The notes: generated by a model not told the origin, from the sequence alone. 64,000 bases of DNA from Vibrio fortis (GCF_000695685.1 NZ_JFFR01000002.1:124001-188000), one strand, 5' to 3'. Shown: positions 44,623 to 54,473, counted from the stretch's first letter. Translations and numbers: made by a program.

Positions 44623-44919
44623 ATGGCACTCACGAAGGCCGATTTGGCTGAGAACCTGTTTGAGACACTCGGATACAGCAAACGGGATGCCAAGGAAACG
44701 GTTGAAGTGTTTTTCGAAGAAGTTCGTAAAGCACTAGAAAATGGCGAACAGGTAAAACTGTCAGGTTTTGGTAATTTTGATCTTCGCGAGAAAAACGAGC
44801 GTCCGGGTCGTAACCCTAAAACTGGTGAAGACATTCCAATCTCTGCTCGACGTGTTGTTACTTTCAGACCGGGTCAAAAACTAAAAGCCCGCGTAGAAAA
44901 TATTAAAATCGAGAAGTAG
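44623..44919 (+). CDS. ihfA: Integration host factor alpha subunit
   Basis: The 98-aa HU/IHF-fold protein matches IhfA throughout: [40 protein letters not shown], the arm [20 protein letters not shown] with the intercalating proline, and the [12 protein letters not shown] end. With IhfB it bends DNA at specific sites in replication, recombination and sigma-54 promoters. GAGGAAAG is an excellent ribosome site. In most gamma-proteobacteria it follows pheT directly or closely; here it stands alone. Confidence 0.97.
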   Translation: MALTKADLAENLFETLGYSKRDAKETVEVFFEEVRKALENGEQVKLSGFGNFDLREKNERPGRNPKTGEDIPISARRVVTFRPGQKLKARVENIKIEK

Positions 44920-44928
44920 CCAAGCAAT

Positions 44929-44955
44929 AGACCACGCACAGCGTGGTCTTTTTCT
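44929..44955 (+). terminator. Intrinsic terminator after ihfA
   Basis: AGACCACGC/GCGTGGTCT with a T-rich tail. Confidence 0.9.
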
Positions 44956-45024
44956 TTTTGATATCTGTAACGCGAATGAGTCTTGTTAAGTAAATTATCT
45001 TAACAAATGTTATAAAAGCGCTTT

Positions 45025-45305
45025 TTACAGCGCTTGTTGTACTTTCTCAGCCACGTCTTGTGGTACCCAGTTGTGCCATACGTCAGGTGATGTCTCCAAG
45101 AAGTGATACATTGCTTCTTCTGCGTCTGCTTGATTGTCTTCCATCCAAGCCAAAAGCTCACTCATCTTCTCATTGGTAAATCCACGTTTTTGAAAGTACT
45201 GGTATGCAATTGGTTGACTGGTTGCAAAACTCTTCTATATCTGTCCCACTTCCAAAATCAACTTTCACCATTTCATACTTACCGAGTACCGGCGTTGGTG
45301 ACTAG
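45025..45305 (-). pseudogene. C-terminal remnant of an ABC substrate-binding protein (betaine/choline type)
   Basis: One minus-strand frame ends in 60-odd residues typical of the C-terminus of ProX/choline-type binding proteins (SFATSQPIAYQYFQKRGFTN, LLAWMEDNQADAEEAMYHFL, SPDVWHNWVPQDVAEKVQQA, then stop). The preceding piece (TPVLGKYEMVKVDFGSGTD) continues in another frame, so there is at least one frameshift near 45230, with in-frame stops on both sides and no start. The gene has lost most of its 5' part. Confidence 0.75.
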
Positions 45306-45409
45306 TAATAGCCTAAGTTAGATTAGATGATTGAGGATATCAAAAAGGCGATCGTGATGACCGCCTATTTGTTTGAGTTAACAACCTGTCGATAGTGAGT
45401 GTGAAATGA

Positions 45410-46183
45410 CTAGGCTGCTTTAATGTGAGTGGTGATATATGGCTGCCAAGCTTGCTGATATAGCTCTAGAGATTGGCTTCTTAGGTTGTTGATTTGTGCT
45501 GCTTCAATGTCATTGATAGGGCGGTTTTGCGCCAGTGCGTTACGCTCAATTCCCTGAATGATTTCATACAGTTCATGCTCTGGACCACTTTTCACATCAG
45601 CAATCGCTTTAAGGTGAAGTTGAACTTCCGCGATGATATTCGTTTTTGGCAGGCGAACTAGCAAGTTAAGGTCACGGTAACCTGAGTCAGCTGGAGACTT
45701 AAACTTGTTTTTTACTTTAACGACATCGGCTTCGCGACTTACTGCTTCGTACACTTCTACTAGGCTCTCTACATCGTTAGCAATAATGGTTGCACGAGCA
45801 AGGTCGGTGATTCGGGTAACGTCGCCGTTCAGTTCCAATGCAATCTTTTCTTCTGCACGAGCTTGTGATTTTACGCCGGCGAATAGTGCTTCAGAGTTGG
45901 TAAGTAGGGCAGTACTTTTACAGATGGTTTCTAGCTCTGCTTGAGCTTGGTGTGATTTGCTGTAAAGCACGTCGAAGTCGGTATAAGGTTGAGTTGGATT
46001 TGAGTCAAACGCTTTGATTCCGTACAGGCCGCTTAGGCTGTGACGGAATACTTTCGATGACACTTGGTTTTGTGCTGGTGTGCGAGTAGGTTCTGCTGAG
46101 TTAGTTGATACAGTTGCTGCGAATGCAGGCGCGCGGCTCAATACAAGAAGCATTAGTGCCGTGGTACGGAGAAATACACTCAT
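45410..46183 (-). CDS. relV: RelV-type small alarmone synthetase
   Basis: The 257-aa protein carries a RelA/SpoT nucleotidyltransferase domain (~95-195). It shows K105, the RITDLARATIIAND block (D127, R130), SPADSGYRDLNLLVRLP and the catalytic Glu in IIAEVQLHL (E186). These map with a constant offset of two onto the K107, D129, R132 and E188 I recall for V. cholerae RelV (VC1224), which also sits near ihfA. It would make (p)ppGpp from ATP and GDP/GTP. Oddly, the N-terminus MSVFLRTTALMLLVLSRAPA followed by FAAT looks like a signal peptide. Confidence 0.88.
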   Translation of the reverse strand: MSVFLRTTALMLLVLSRAPAFAATVSTNSAEPTRTPAQNQVSSKVFRHSLSGLYGIKAFDSNPTQPYTDFDVLYSKSHQAQAELETICKSTALLTNSEALFAGVKSQARAEEKIALELNGDVTRITDLARATIIANDVESLVEVYEAVSREADVVKVKNKFKSPADSGYRDLNLLVRLPKTNIIAEVQLHLKAIADVKSGPEHELYEIIQGIERNALAQNRPINDIEAAQINNLRSQSLELYQQAWQPYITTHIKAA

Positions 46184-46464
46184 TCAAACTCCAATATACG
46201 AGGTTACAAAACGGTGAAACTAAAAGGGGTAACCAGTAACGCTAAGAGCAAATTGTTGTTCAAACTGTGTCGTCTCTACATACTATATGGGGCCGTTTGA
46301 ACAGAAACCAACCTTAACGTTTTCTCTTGTTTTAGTATGTGAACATATAGACAAATTAAAGAAGCGTTAGTTCCACATTTTCAAGAACTTTGACCCCTGC
46401 CAAGGTTGCTCTTACCTGTCTATCCTGTACCCTTGCATTATTAAATGAACAAGATGAACGAAAG

Positions 46465-47118
46465 ATGAATAATCCTGAATTTTGGCACAATAAATGGGCC
46501 GCAAACCAAATTGGTTTCCACCTAGAAGATGTGAACCCACTGCTCATTGAGTTTTGGAAGCACACAGAACCTAGCCATGATAAGAGCGTTTTTGTTCCAC
46601 TGTGTGGTAAGAGCGAAGACCTCGTTTGGTTGGCATCTAAGCATCAAGACGTTCAGGGTGTTGAACTAAGCCAAATCGCTGTCCGTGCATTTTTCTCGGA
46701 ACATTTTTACACGCCGATGGTGACACAGATTAATGGTCAACATGAGCTGTACCAGTTTGATGAACTGAGCATCTACACTGGTGATTACTTCACGGCGCCA
46801 ATTCAAGCGGTTGATACGATTTATGATCGTGCTTCTTTAGTTGCATTGCCAAAAGAGATGCGAGTGCAGTATGTGGAGAGATTGAAGCAGCTACTAAAGC
46901 CTGGTGGCAAGATCTTGTTAGTGACTCTGGATTACAATCAAGAAGAGATGAGTGGGCCTCCGTTCAGTGTACCAAGAGATGAAGTAGAACAGCTATTCTC
47001 TGGATATAAGATTACACAACTCAATCAAGATATTGCTGGTGATGATCATCCTAAGATCGCCAAGAAAGGTCTATCACGTTTCTCAGAAGAAGTTTATCTG
47101 ATTGAATGTCAGCTATAA
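46465..47118 (+). CDS. tpm: Thiopurine S-methyltransferase family protein
   Basis: The start [20 protein letters not shown] is chosen because it is the canonical bacterial TPMT onset. The 217-aa protein has [20 protein letters not shown] (SAM-binding loop), [28 protein letters not shown] and the [20 protein letters not shown] block. Bacterial Tpm methylates sulfur, selenium or tellurium compounds. It has its own promoter and terminator. Confidence 0.95.
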   Translation: MNNPEFWHNKWAANQIGFHLEDVNPLLIEFWKHTEPSHDKSVFVPLCGKSEDLVWLASKHQDVQGVELSQIAVRAFFSEHFYTPMVTQINGQHELYQFDELSIYTGDYFTAPIQAVDTIYDRASLVALPKEMRVQYVERLKQLLKPGGKILLVTLDYNQEEMSGPPFSVPRDEVEQLFSGYKITQLNQDIAGDDHPKIAKKGLSRFSEEVYLIECQL

Positions 47119-47143
47119 GAGATATTAACTACATATCACAACG

Positions 47144-47172
47144 AAAAGACGGGCACTGAGGCCCGTCTTTTT
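47144..47172. terminator. Bidirectional terminator between tpm and purT
   Basis: AAAAGACGGGC/GCCCGTCTTTTT with a six-base loop. Confidence 0.92.
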
Positions 47173-47201
47173 TCTGACAACTTGTACTGCGATGATTTAG
47201 A

Positions 47202-48377
47202 TTAGTAGATCACTTTAATCTTAGCTGCACTTTCTACTGCGTCTTCAATAGCTGATTCAATACTATCGCGACGTGTTAGAGCGACACCTAAACGGCGACG
47301 GCCATTGATGTCTGGTTTACCAAACAAGCGAACCTGAGTTTGAGGCGCGTTTAGTGCGTTCTCTAGACCTTCGAAACGGATATTCGTTGATGCGCCCTGA
47401 CCAAGTACCACAGCAGAAGCACATGGGCCGTATTGAGTGATGTTCTTGATTGGCATACCAGTGAATGCGCGAACGTGCAGTGCGAACTCAGAAGAGTCTT
47501 GAGAGAGCAGTGTAACCAGACCAGTGTCGTGCGGGCGAGGTGATACTTCATTGAAGATCACGTGGTCGCCTTTTACGAACAGCTCGACACCAAAGATGCC
47601 GTAGCCGCCTAGAGCATCAACCACTTTACCTGCTGTGTATTGGGCAGCTTTGAGCGCATTGTCAGACATCACCTGTGGTTGCCATGACTCACGGTAATCA
47701 CCATCTTCTTGTCGATGGCCGATTGGCGCACAAAAGTGAACGCCGTCAACCGCACGAACAGTAAGCAGAGTGATTTCATAGTCAAAGTCGATAAAGCCTT
47801 CTACGATTACTCGTCCAGCACCAGTGCGGCCGCCTTCTTGAGCGTAGTCCCATGCCTTCTGAATATCGTCTTCGCTCTTAATAACGCTTTGGCCTTTGCC
47901 TGATGAGCTCATTACTGGTTTAACGACACAAGGGGTTCCGACAAATTCAACGGCGGCTGAGAAATCTTCAAACGTATCGGCAAAGCGATAAGGTGAAGTC
48001 ATCAGTTCAAGCTCCTCCGCAGCAAGGCGACGAATGCCTTCGCGGTTCATTGTTAACTTGGTTGCGTTCGCCGTAGGAACGACGTTTAAGCCTTTCTCTT
48101 CTAGCTCAACCAGCTTGCTGGTCGCGATGGCTTCAATTTCAGGTACAACGTAATCGGGTTTTTCGAGCTCTATGATAGCTTCCAGCGCATCGCCATCGAG
48201 CATATCTAATACATGGCTGCGGTGAGCAACTTGCATTGCAGGGGCATCTGGGTAGCGATCACAAGCGATCACTTCTAAACCTAAACGTTGACACTCAATA
48301 GCAACCTCTTTACCTAGCTCTCCTGAGCCTAATAGAAGTACACGAGTAGCATTGTCACGAGTGGCGGTACCAAACAT
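47202..48377 (-). CDS. purT: Formate-dependent GAR transformylase
   Basis: The start [20 protein letters not shown] has GGAAGGAA ahead; 19 upstream codons cross the PurR site and are not coding. The 391-aa ATP-grasp enzyme shows [53 protein letters not shown] and [16 protein letters not shown]. PurT makes formyl-GAR from GAR, formate and ATP in purine synthesis. A PurR box stands 70-85 bases upstream. Confidence 0.97.
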   Translation of the reverse strand: MFGTATRDNATRVLLLGSGELGKEVAIECQRLGLEVIACDRYPDAPAMQVAHRSHVLDMLDGDALEAIIELEKPDYVVPEIEAIATSKLVELEEKGLNVVPTANATKLTMNREGIRRLAAEELELMTSPYRFADTFEDFSAAVEFVGTPCVVKPVMSSSGKGQSVIKSEDDIQKAWDYAQEGGRTGAGRVIVEGFIDFDYEITLLTVRAVDGVHFCAPIGHRQEDGDYRESWQPQVMSDNALKAAQYTAGKVVDALGGYGIFGVELFVKGDHVIFNEVSPRPHDTGLVTLLSQDSSEFALHVRAFTGMPIKNITQYGPCASAVVLGQGASTNIRFEGLENALNAPQTQVRLFGKPDINGRRRLGVALTRRDSIESAIEDAVESAAKIKVIY

Positions 48378-48446
48378 AGTTATTCCTTCCGAACATGTTG
48401 AACGAGTAATTGAGAACGGGGAGATCATACTCATTCCAACCCCAAA

Positions 48447-48461
48447 AGCAAACGTTTGCGT
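48447..48461. promoter_or_regulatory. PurR box upstream of purT
   Basis: AGCAAACGTTTGCGT contains the perfect palindrome GCAAACGTTTGC, the PurR consensus core. Confidence 0.85.
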
Positions 48462-48486
48462 GGTGGTTTTAGTGAATTTTAAGCAT

Positions 48487-48518
48487 AAAAAAAGCAGCCA
48501 ACTAAAAGAGGGCTGCTT
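48487..48518 (-). terminator. Intrinsic terminator after cdd
   Basis: On the minus strand AAGCAGCC...GGCTGCTT is followed by a run of seven T. It also separates cdd from the purT promoter. Confidence 0.88.
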
Positions 48519-48546
48519 ATGTAAAACACATGTTAACTTAATGCAG

Positions 48547-49434
48547 TTAGATTGCTAAGTAAGTGACTGGGATATCTGGGTTAATTGCTTCTAGGGTTGA
48601 TTGGGTATCCGCCAAGTGGCTAATTTTACCTTGTGCGTTTTCAACTAGAGCAGCGCTCTCAATTTGATCGAAGCTAATACCTGCCAGCATTACTTGAATC
48701 ATCGCTACTTGAAGTGGAGGCAAGCTTGGGTTAAATGCTGCGTTTTCAGCGTAGGCACCAGAGAAGATGTCACCAGACGCTAGTTGAAGCGAAACACCAC
48801 TTAGGTTTTTGGTGTAAGGCGCATGACTGCGGTTCATTGCCTCTAGAGCTTTAACAACAATAGGCGTGGTTTCTTCAGTCGTATACTTATGGTCAAGCTC
48901 TGTCATTAGACCTTCGGTGATGCCTAGATCAGAAGGGCCGAAAGAGTCTGGAAGATAATCTTGTAGTGAACGCTCTTCACGTTCTGGTAGCTGAATTTTC
49001 AGTTCGTTAGCCGTAGTCAGTTCGTTCATAAATTGACGACAGTGACCACAAGGGCTGTAGTTGATGGTGATGTCAGAAAGTCCTTTTTCGCCTTTCATCC
49101 AAGCATGGCTGATTGCTGCTTGTTCTGCGTGTACCGTTTGTCCAAGCTGTGCTCCGGCAATCTCCATGTTCGCACCAAAGTAGATGTGACCAGATAGGCC
49201 GCGCACTACTGCACCAACGTAGAAATCAGAAAGCGGTGCGTAAGAGAAAGCAGCTGCGATTGGCAGTAAAGCTAGACGAACTTCTTTATCAGAAAGACCG
49301 CTTGCATCCAGCAAGCTTTGAAACTGCTCTTTAGAGATTGTGGCGTCAAAGTTGTCTGCTAATACGATGTCACTTAAAAGTGCTTTCAATGAAGCTGGAG
49401 CACTTTCCAGCGCCAGGGTAATACGACTGTTCAT
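48547..49434 (-). CDS. cdd: Cytidine deaminase
   Basis: The 295-aa protein is the long homodimeric type seen in E. coli. The active N-terminal domain has H102 and E104 in TVHAEQAAI and C129 and C132 in SPCGHCRQF, so one Zn and the catalytic Glu are intact. A second, degenerate deaminase domain follows. It converts cytidine and deoxycytidine to uridine and deoxyuridine. Two CRP-type sites in the upstream 160 bases suggest cAMP-CRP/CytR control. Confidence 0.97.
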   Translation of the reverse strand: MNSRITLALESAPASLKALLSDIVLADNFDATISKEQFQSLLDASGLSDKEVRLALLPIAAAFSYAPLSDFYVGAVVRGLSGHIYFGANMEIAGAQLGQTVHAEQAAISHAWMKGEKGLSDITINYSPCGHCRQFMNELTTANELKIQLPEREERSLQDYLPDSFGPSDLGITEGLMTELDHKYTTEETTPIVVKALEAMNRSHAPYTKNLSGVSLQLASGDIFSGAYAENAAFNPSLPPLQVAMIQVMLAGISFDQIESAALVENAQGKISHLADTQSTLEAINPDIPVTYLAI

Positions 49435-49489
49435 GTTGAATCCTTAATTGACCTTAGGCTTTAAGTTTATGCAATACTCAGAAACTTTC

Positions 49490-49596
49490 TGTGATCAATG
49501 TCACCAATGCATGTTGGTTGTTACATTGTGTTGCACAATTAGAGTGAGGTCACAAATGAAATCGTTTGCAGCCAGCAAAGTGTAATTGATATCACA
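49490..49596 (-). promoter_or_regulatory. Two CRP-like sites upstream of cdd
   Basis: TGTGATCAATGTCACC (49490-49505) and TGTAATTGATATCACA (49581-49596) each fit TGTGA-N6-TCACA closely. They are 91 bp apart, the tandem-CRP layout in which CytR acts between sites in E. coli cdd/deo-type promoters. Confidence 0.7.
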
Positions 49597-49639
49597 AATT
49601 GATGGATGCATCACATTGCATGAATAAATAGTTTAGTGG

Positions 49640-49683
49640 AAAAAAAGAGCGCATTTCCCAAAGGTTTGTTGGAAAAGCGCTCT
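49640..49683 (-). terminator. Intrinsic terminator after yohK
   Basis: On the minus strand AGAGCGC...GCGCTCTTTTTTT with a ~24-base loop ends yohJK before the cdd promoter. Confidence 0.75.
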
Positions 49684-49749
49684 GATTTTGTTCGGGAAAT
49701 AGCAACGACATAGATAGACTATCAGCTACTTCGAGTTAAATTTTTGCAA

Positions 49750-50427
49750 TTAGGAGTATATCCATAATACCAGCGAGAACACAGAAGGTGCCAATATCGA
49801 GGTAATAACGCCGCACAAAACTAATGCCAATGAGCTAAATGCAGCATCACGTGGATCTTTCTCTGCACTGGTTGCGGTTCCTAATGCGTGAGATACCGTT
49901 CCCATGGTGAGTCCGCGTGCTATTGGGCTTTTAATGCCGATTAGGTTGTATATTGGATACGCGAAAATTGCACCAAATAAACCAACCAAAAGTACCAAAA
50001 TGGCCGCTATAGCAGCTTCACCACCGAGATGGCTAGAGACTTCCATCGCGATTGGCGTGGTCACCGATTTACCAAGTAAGCTTGCAATTAAGCCAAGGTC
50101 TGCATGAAACGCAGCGGCAATCAATGCAGCGGTCAGCATTGACATTACACTGCCTAAGACGCAAGCAAAGGTGATGATGCGCCAATTGGCTCTTATCTGC
50201 GGTAGCTGCTCATACAGAGGATAGGCGAGCGCAACAACGGCAGGTTGCAGCATAAAGGTAATCCAAGTGTTGTCTGCATAGTACTCTTCGAATGGAATTC
50301 GCCAGTAGGTGAGCACCGGAATAATGATCGCTAAGCTGATCAATAGAGGGTTACATAATGGCGAGTTTACTTTTTGACTTACCCAACGAGCAAAGACAAA
50401 CACGACAATAGTCAGAAGAATCCACAT
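49750..50427 (-). CDS. yohK: LrgB/YohK-family membrane protein
   Basis: The ATG with AAGGGGAAA ahead is chosen over an upstream GTG. The 225-aa protein has about seven spans and the LrgB landmarks LLGKSVTTPIAMEVSSHLGG and GLTMGTVSHALGTATSAEKD. YohJ/YohK-type LrgAB pairs are inner-membrane proteins linked to metabolite export or murein control. It starts one base after the yohJ stop. Confidence 0.93.
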   Translation of the reverse strand: MWILLTIVVFVFARWVSQKVNSPLCNPLLISLAIIIPVLTYWRIPFEEYYADNTWITFMLQPAVVALAYPLYEQLPQIRANWRIITFACVLGSVMSMLTAALIAAAFHADLGLIASLLGKSVTTPIAMEVSSHLGGEAAIAAILVLLVGLFGAIFAYPIYNLIGIKSPIARGLTMGTVSHALGTATSAEKDPRDAAFSSLALVLCGVITSILAPSVFSLVLWIYS

Positions 50428-50428
50428 A

Positions 50429-50800
50429 CTATTTCCCCTTCGCAATTACTCGGTCTAAGAACCAAGATAGAGAAATAAGGACGATCAGTGTGCCACCAAC
50501 CGCGCTAGCTAAGATAGGAAGGGCGTTGGCAACTAGCATGTCGAAGTGCTCCATGAGACCAACACTGATCGGTACAAATAATAAGATCATGAAACGGATG
50601 ATTAGGCTCGCACCAGGTTGAACCCAGTGGGGAGGGATAATTCCGATCACCATTGCGAAGAAAAGCAGTAGCATGCCAAAGATACTTCCAGGAATCGCAG
50701 TATCGAGAAAGCTTTGAATGGCGTTGCCTGCTGTCAGTGAACCGATGATCAATGTAAAAGAGATCATTAGATACACAAGTTGGATCAATCTTTCTTTCAA
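50429..50800 (-). CDS. yohJ: LrgA/YohJ-family membrane protein
   Basis: The 123-aa protein has four spans and the LrgA motif IPGSIFGMLLLFFAMVIGII. The frame opens with TTG, which gives the usual family N-terminus (MKERLIQLVYLMISFTLIIG); no ATG fits well and the ribosome site is weak. It is the first gene of the yohJK pair, as in E. coli, where cdd follows. A perfect palindrome precedes it. Confidence 0.92.
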   Translation of the reverse strand: MKERLIQLVYLMISFTLIIGSLTAGNAIQSFLDTAIPGSIFGMLLLFFAMVIGIIPPHWVQPGASLIIRFMILLFVPISVGLMEHFDMLVANALPILASAVGGTLIVLISLSWFLDRVIAKGK

Positions 50801-50825
50801 AAGGAGTCTCTTTCTGAGTTAATGG

Positions 50826-50850
50826 ATAACGGTTAACGAGTAACCGTTAT
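50826..50850. promoter_or_regulatory. Perfect palindrome just upstream of yohJ
   Basis: ATAACGGTTA-ACGAG-TAACCGTTAT is a 10-bp perfect stem with a 5-base loop, 26 bases before the yohJ TTG. With no T run it looks more like an operator or 5'-UTR hairpin than a terminator. Confidence 0.55.
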
Positions 50851-50899
50851 TTAAGTCTGAATTAGTACATATAAAGCTTTAGAGCTATAAAAGACGGGT

Positions 50900-52324
50900 T
50901 TAGCTCGCGAGTTTCTCTACGTACTGGTATACCGCTTTGAGTATTGCCATCTTCTTATCATCGTTTTCATGCTCATGAGCAAGATTTTCAAGGTTGAGCA
51001 TGTACTCTTCAAGTCGACTTTCGTAAAACTCACGGCAGTGATTAGCCCATTTTTGCTGTTCTGATTCATCTAACGTCCAAGGGTAGTGACGTGCTTTGTA
51101 ACGGAACAGAAGGGGCTCTATACGTTCGTCGGCAAAGCTGATGTCGAGTGCAGCGAGGTTGTTTGGTTCAGTTTGACGAATAATATCCATCGCGGCTTTA
51201 TCTGATGGAGAAAAGAAACCATCGTAAAGCTGAGTATCAACATCGTCGTCTTTCTCGTACTCGCGTTCAACAGAATAAAGACCAATCAGCTTTTCGCGAA
51301 TCTCTGGGTGTTCACGAAGAGTCGCTAAGTTTGCCAGACACTGCTGGCGATCAATGCCAATGGTTTCAGCGTTTTCAGCTGTTAGTGTTTTCGCTGGTGC
51401 AAGAATAGGACACTTGTTCAGTTGTACGAGTTTAATCGGTACAGGCAGTTCGTCTGGGCCTAATTCGCTGTGTTTGGTGTAGAGTCTCTCGCGCAGTGCA
51501 TCAGTGTCTAACTCAAGCAGTGGCGTTGGATCTTTTGCTAGGTCTACAACGATAACCGCGTTTTGGTTAGTTGGGTGCCAAGCCATTGGCACAATCCAAC
51601 TGGTGTAGTTACACTCTTTACCTAGCATTCCAGACACGTGCATGAGTGGTGTCATGTTAACAATGTCGACAAGTTCATTCAGTTTGCGCTTATGGCGCAT
51701 GTTGTACAGGTAGTCGAACATTTTCGGTTGAGCAGCTTTAACTTTCTTCGCCATTTCAATGGTTGCTATAACGTCAGCCATCGCGTCGTGCGCATTTTCG
51801 TGTTCAATACCGTTAGCAACAGACAAGTGCTCTAGCTTAAAGCTTGGGAAACCTTCTTCATTTTCTGGCCAAACAATGCCATCTGGGCGCAATGCATGCA
51901 CCGCGCGCATCACATCCAATAAGTCCCAACGAGAGTTACCGTTTTGCCAGCTCCACGCGTACGGATCGATAAAGTTGCGGTAACAGGTGTAACGTGTCAC
52001 TTCATCATCGAAACGAATACTGTTGTAACCAAGGCTGGTTGTGTTTGGCTTAGATAACTCTGCGTGAATCTTAGCGATGAACTCTGGCTCAGGTAGGCCT
52101 TGTGACATTGCTTTCTGTGGGGTGATTCGCGTAATCAATGCAGCTTCAGGTGCAGGTAGATAATCAGCTGGCGGTTGGCAATAGATAACCAGAGGCTCAC
52201 CAATGACGTTGAAATCTTGGTCGGTGCGAACACCCGCAAATTGGCTTGGTCGATCTTTGGCTGGGCTCGTCCCCCAAGTTTCATAATCGAAGAAGAAGTA
52301 GGTCGGCTGATTATCTGAGCTCAT
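50900..52324 (-). CDS. sbcB: Exodeoxyribonuclease I
   Basis: The 474-aa protein matches ExoI across its length. The DEDD exonuclease domain starts with FFFDYETWGTSPAKDRPSQF (catalytic D and E), and HENAHDAMADVIATIEMAKK supplies the later acidic residues and His. The SH3-like and helical C-terminal ExoI domains follow. It degrades single-stranded DNA 3' to 5', trims recombination ends and binds SSB. Confidence 0.97.
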   Translation of the reverse strand: MSSDNQPTYFFFDYETWGTSPAKDRPSQFAGVRTDQDFNVIGEPLVIYCQPPADYLPAPEAALITRITPQKAMSQGLPEPEFIAKIHAELSKPNTTSLGYNSIRFDDEVTRYTCYRNFIDPYAWSWQNGNSRWDLLDVMRAVHALRPDGIVWPENEEGFPSFKLEHLSVANGIEHENAHDAMADVIATIEMAKKVKAAQPKMFDYLYNMRHKRKLNELVDIVNMTPLMHVSGMLGKECNYTSWIVPMAWHPTNQNAVIVVDLAKDPTPLLELDTDALRERLYTKHSELGPDELPVPIKLVQLNKCPILAPAKTLTAENAETIGIDRQQCLANLATLREHPEIREKLIGLYSVEREYEKDDDVDTQLYDGFFSPSDKAAMDIIRQTEPNNLAALDISFADERIEPLLFRYKARHYPWTLDESEQQKWANHCREFYESRLEEYMLNLENLAHEHENDDKKMAILKAVYQYVEKLAS

Positions 52325-52522
52325 TGAATATCCTGACAGTAGATAGGGTCTACTGTGACTGAAGGTGACTTTTCCTCAGTATCTGATAGGAGGCGGTGAC
52401 GGTGCAAGCCGCTTTGTAAATAAATTTCATCAAATCGGTGCATTACTATTCAATTGAGCAAAATGCCAAAGCTGAGAGCATCAAAACTCACTAATCCTAT
52501 TAAATTTAGGAATATATCAATC

Positions 52523-53371
52523 TTAGTCTGTTGGTGGCGTGAACATCATTTTAAGCTTCTGACGCCAACTGTATTCACTGTTTTTTAGGTCTTGAAAAAT
52601 CAGCTTCCACTCTTGGAAGGTGACAGTTAGAGGGTTATCACTGTTGACTGGCTTAGTGGTGCCGTAGCGAACGGTTTCCACTTCCGGTTCAAAAGTACCA
52701 AACAGTTTGTCCCAAATGATGAGTACGCCTGCGTAGTTTTTGTCGATGTATTGTGGATTACGACCATGATGAACACGGTGGTGAGAAGGCGTATTAAATA
52801 CCCACTCTAAGGGACCTAATGTACGTATCCATTGTGTATGAACGAAGAACTGTAAACCAAGGTTGAGAAGTACGACGAATACCACCCATTTAGGTTCAAA
52901 TCCGATGATCACCAATGGCACCCAGAAAACCCACATGCCTGAAACTGGATACATCAAGCTTTGACGAAAGGCAGTGCTAAAATTCATTCGCTCAGAGCTA
53001 TGGTGTGCAACATGCGATGCCCACATCCATCGTGTTCTGTGGCTCGCACGGTGGAACCAGTAGTAGCAAAAATCTTGCAATATCATTAGACAGAGGAAGC
53101 TGATCAACCCCATTTCAATCTCCATGAGTCGCCAACCAAAGAGCCAAAGATACAGGTGTGCAACCAATAGTCCCGTCACCAAATCGGAAAGTTGGTGCAT
53201 TCCTGCTAGAGTAAAATTGCAAGCGACTTCCGTAACGGTATAGCGCGAGTTTTCTGGTAGGTGTCCCTGCTTTTGACCAATGAAATATTCAGCGAGCATA
53301 CAAGCGATGAAAAGTGGTGCAAGTACCACGAGTAACCATTCTGGGTTGTTGATGAGCGACTCTATATTCAT
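52523..53371 (-). CDS. Sterol desaturase/fatty acid hydroxylase-like membrane enzyme
   Basis: The 282-aa inner-membrane protein has four or five spans and the three histidine clusters of the family: FHRASHR, HVAHHSSE and HRVHHGRN. These bind a di-iron centre that inserts oxygen into a lipid. Bacterial members act on sterol-like or fatty-acid chains; the substrate here is unknown. The DUF2804 gene ends upstream on the same strand 64 nt away, so the two may be co-expressed. Confidence 0.88.
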   Translation of the reverse strand: MNIESLINNPEWLLVVLAPLFIACMLAEYFIGQKQGHLPENSRYTVTEVACNFTLAGMHQLSDLVTGLLVAHLYLWLFGWRLMEIEMGLISFLCLMILQDFCYYWFHRASHRTRWMWASHVAHHSSERMNFSTAFRQSLMYPVSGMWVFWVPLVIIGFEPKWVVFVVLLNLGLQFFVHTQWIRTLGPLEWVFNTPSHHRVHHGRNPQYIDKNYAGVLIIWDKLFGTFEPEVETVRYGTTKPVNSDNPLTVTFQEWKLIFQDLKNSEYSWRQKLKMMFTPPTD

Positions 53372-53435
53372 CGGATGCCTCGTTATGTATTAGTAACAGT
53401 TTTGGTTAATAGGTTTAGTGGGGGGGTAACTTCGC

Positions 53436-54473
53436 TTACCAGCATGCAAAATGATCTTCAGTTAATCCAATTACATGCTCGAGCTGGTGGGTGACACCAC
53501 CGTTATCTGTTATCGAGCCAGAAAAGTGGCCAATAAACTGACGAAAATTGCTCTTAAGTACAATCAAATTGAGCTTTTCGCTGCGTTTATTGCAAGGCGT
53601 AAAAGTCAGTTCAATTCGTCGATCTTCAGAGTAAACTTGCCAAGGTTGCGTGATGTCATCACGGTTAAATTCAAAGTGGACGGCAGGGAGGAGATGTTTT
53701 GTGCCTTCTATCCAGAGTGCGTTCTCACACGTTCCCGTTTCATTGACGCCTGCCGCCAGATTCAACCCGAATCGAATCAGTTTTGAGGACTCTCCAATAA
53801 GATGCGTATTAATACTTGCCCAGCGCCAGCTCGTTTCCCGACGCATAAAACCAGCTGAAAAGTCGTAGCTTCCTAAGGCGTGCTCAAGGTCCACTTCATG
53901 GCTGTTAATGGTCAGGTTCCCGTTTACTGAAAGCGCGTTGTGTTTCTGGGTATAGGTCCAGCCTGAGTAGCCAGTTGGTGTTGTCATTGAAAGCGGCTGA
54001 CTATCTTCTTTGCCTATGAGTTCAAGGTTGGCTTGTACGTGCTTGGTATTTATCTCTACTGCCCAATTACCTTTATTAATGTCGAATTTGATTTGGCCGC
54101 GAGCAATTTGGGTGACACCTTGGTAGGGAGAAGATGTTGCCACTTTGTCTAGAGAGAGTGGGCGAAGCCAAGACTGCTCTTCAAGACTGTTGTCGTTGAT
54201 GTTGTACACATAGCAGAATGCGGAACCCAGATAGCGAATATCGGCGATCGCAACACCGATGACATAGTTTGCTGTAACCACGCTGACAAATTGGAACTGC
54301 TTGTAATGAAAGTGGCGTTGCCATCGATTGGCTGGATTATCCATCACGTTGCGATAGTCGAACCTCTCGATATTCAGCTCGTGAGGGACTGTATCGAACT
54401 GACCGACAACAGGCTTGCCCTGAGAATCAATGATACTTCTAGGTGCTTTTCGGATGATTTCAGGTTTAATCAT
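53436..54473 (-). CDS. DUF2804 family protein
   Basis: The 345-aa cytosolic beta-rich protein has DUF2804 features: KQFQFVSVVTANYVIGVAIA, SWRWASINTHLIGESSKLIR, RFGLNLAAGVNETGTCENAL and the closing FSGSITDNGGVTHQLEHVIG. The function is unknown; the fold resembles lipocalin-like hydroxyneurosporene synthase-type proteins. The gene is transcribed toward the desaturase-like gene and away from the divergent AraC regulator. Confidence 0.88.
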   Translation of the reverse strand: MIKPEIIRKAPRSIIDSQGKPVVGQFDTVPHELNIERFDYRNVMDNPANRWQRHFHYKQFQFVSVVTANYVIGVAIADIRYLGSAFCYVYNINDNSLEEQSWLRPLSLDKVATSSPYQGVTQIARGQIKFDINKGNWAVEINTKHVQANLELIGKEDSQPLSMTTPTGYSGWTYTQKHNALSVNGNLTINSHEVDLEHALGSYDFSAGFMRRETSWRWASINTHLIGESSKLIRFGLNLAAGVNETGTCENALWIEGTKHLLPAVHFEFNRDDITQPWQVYSEDRRIELTFTPCNKRSEKLNLIVLKSNFRQFIGHFSGSITDNGGVTHQLEHVIGLTEDHFACW

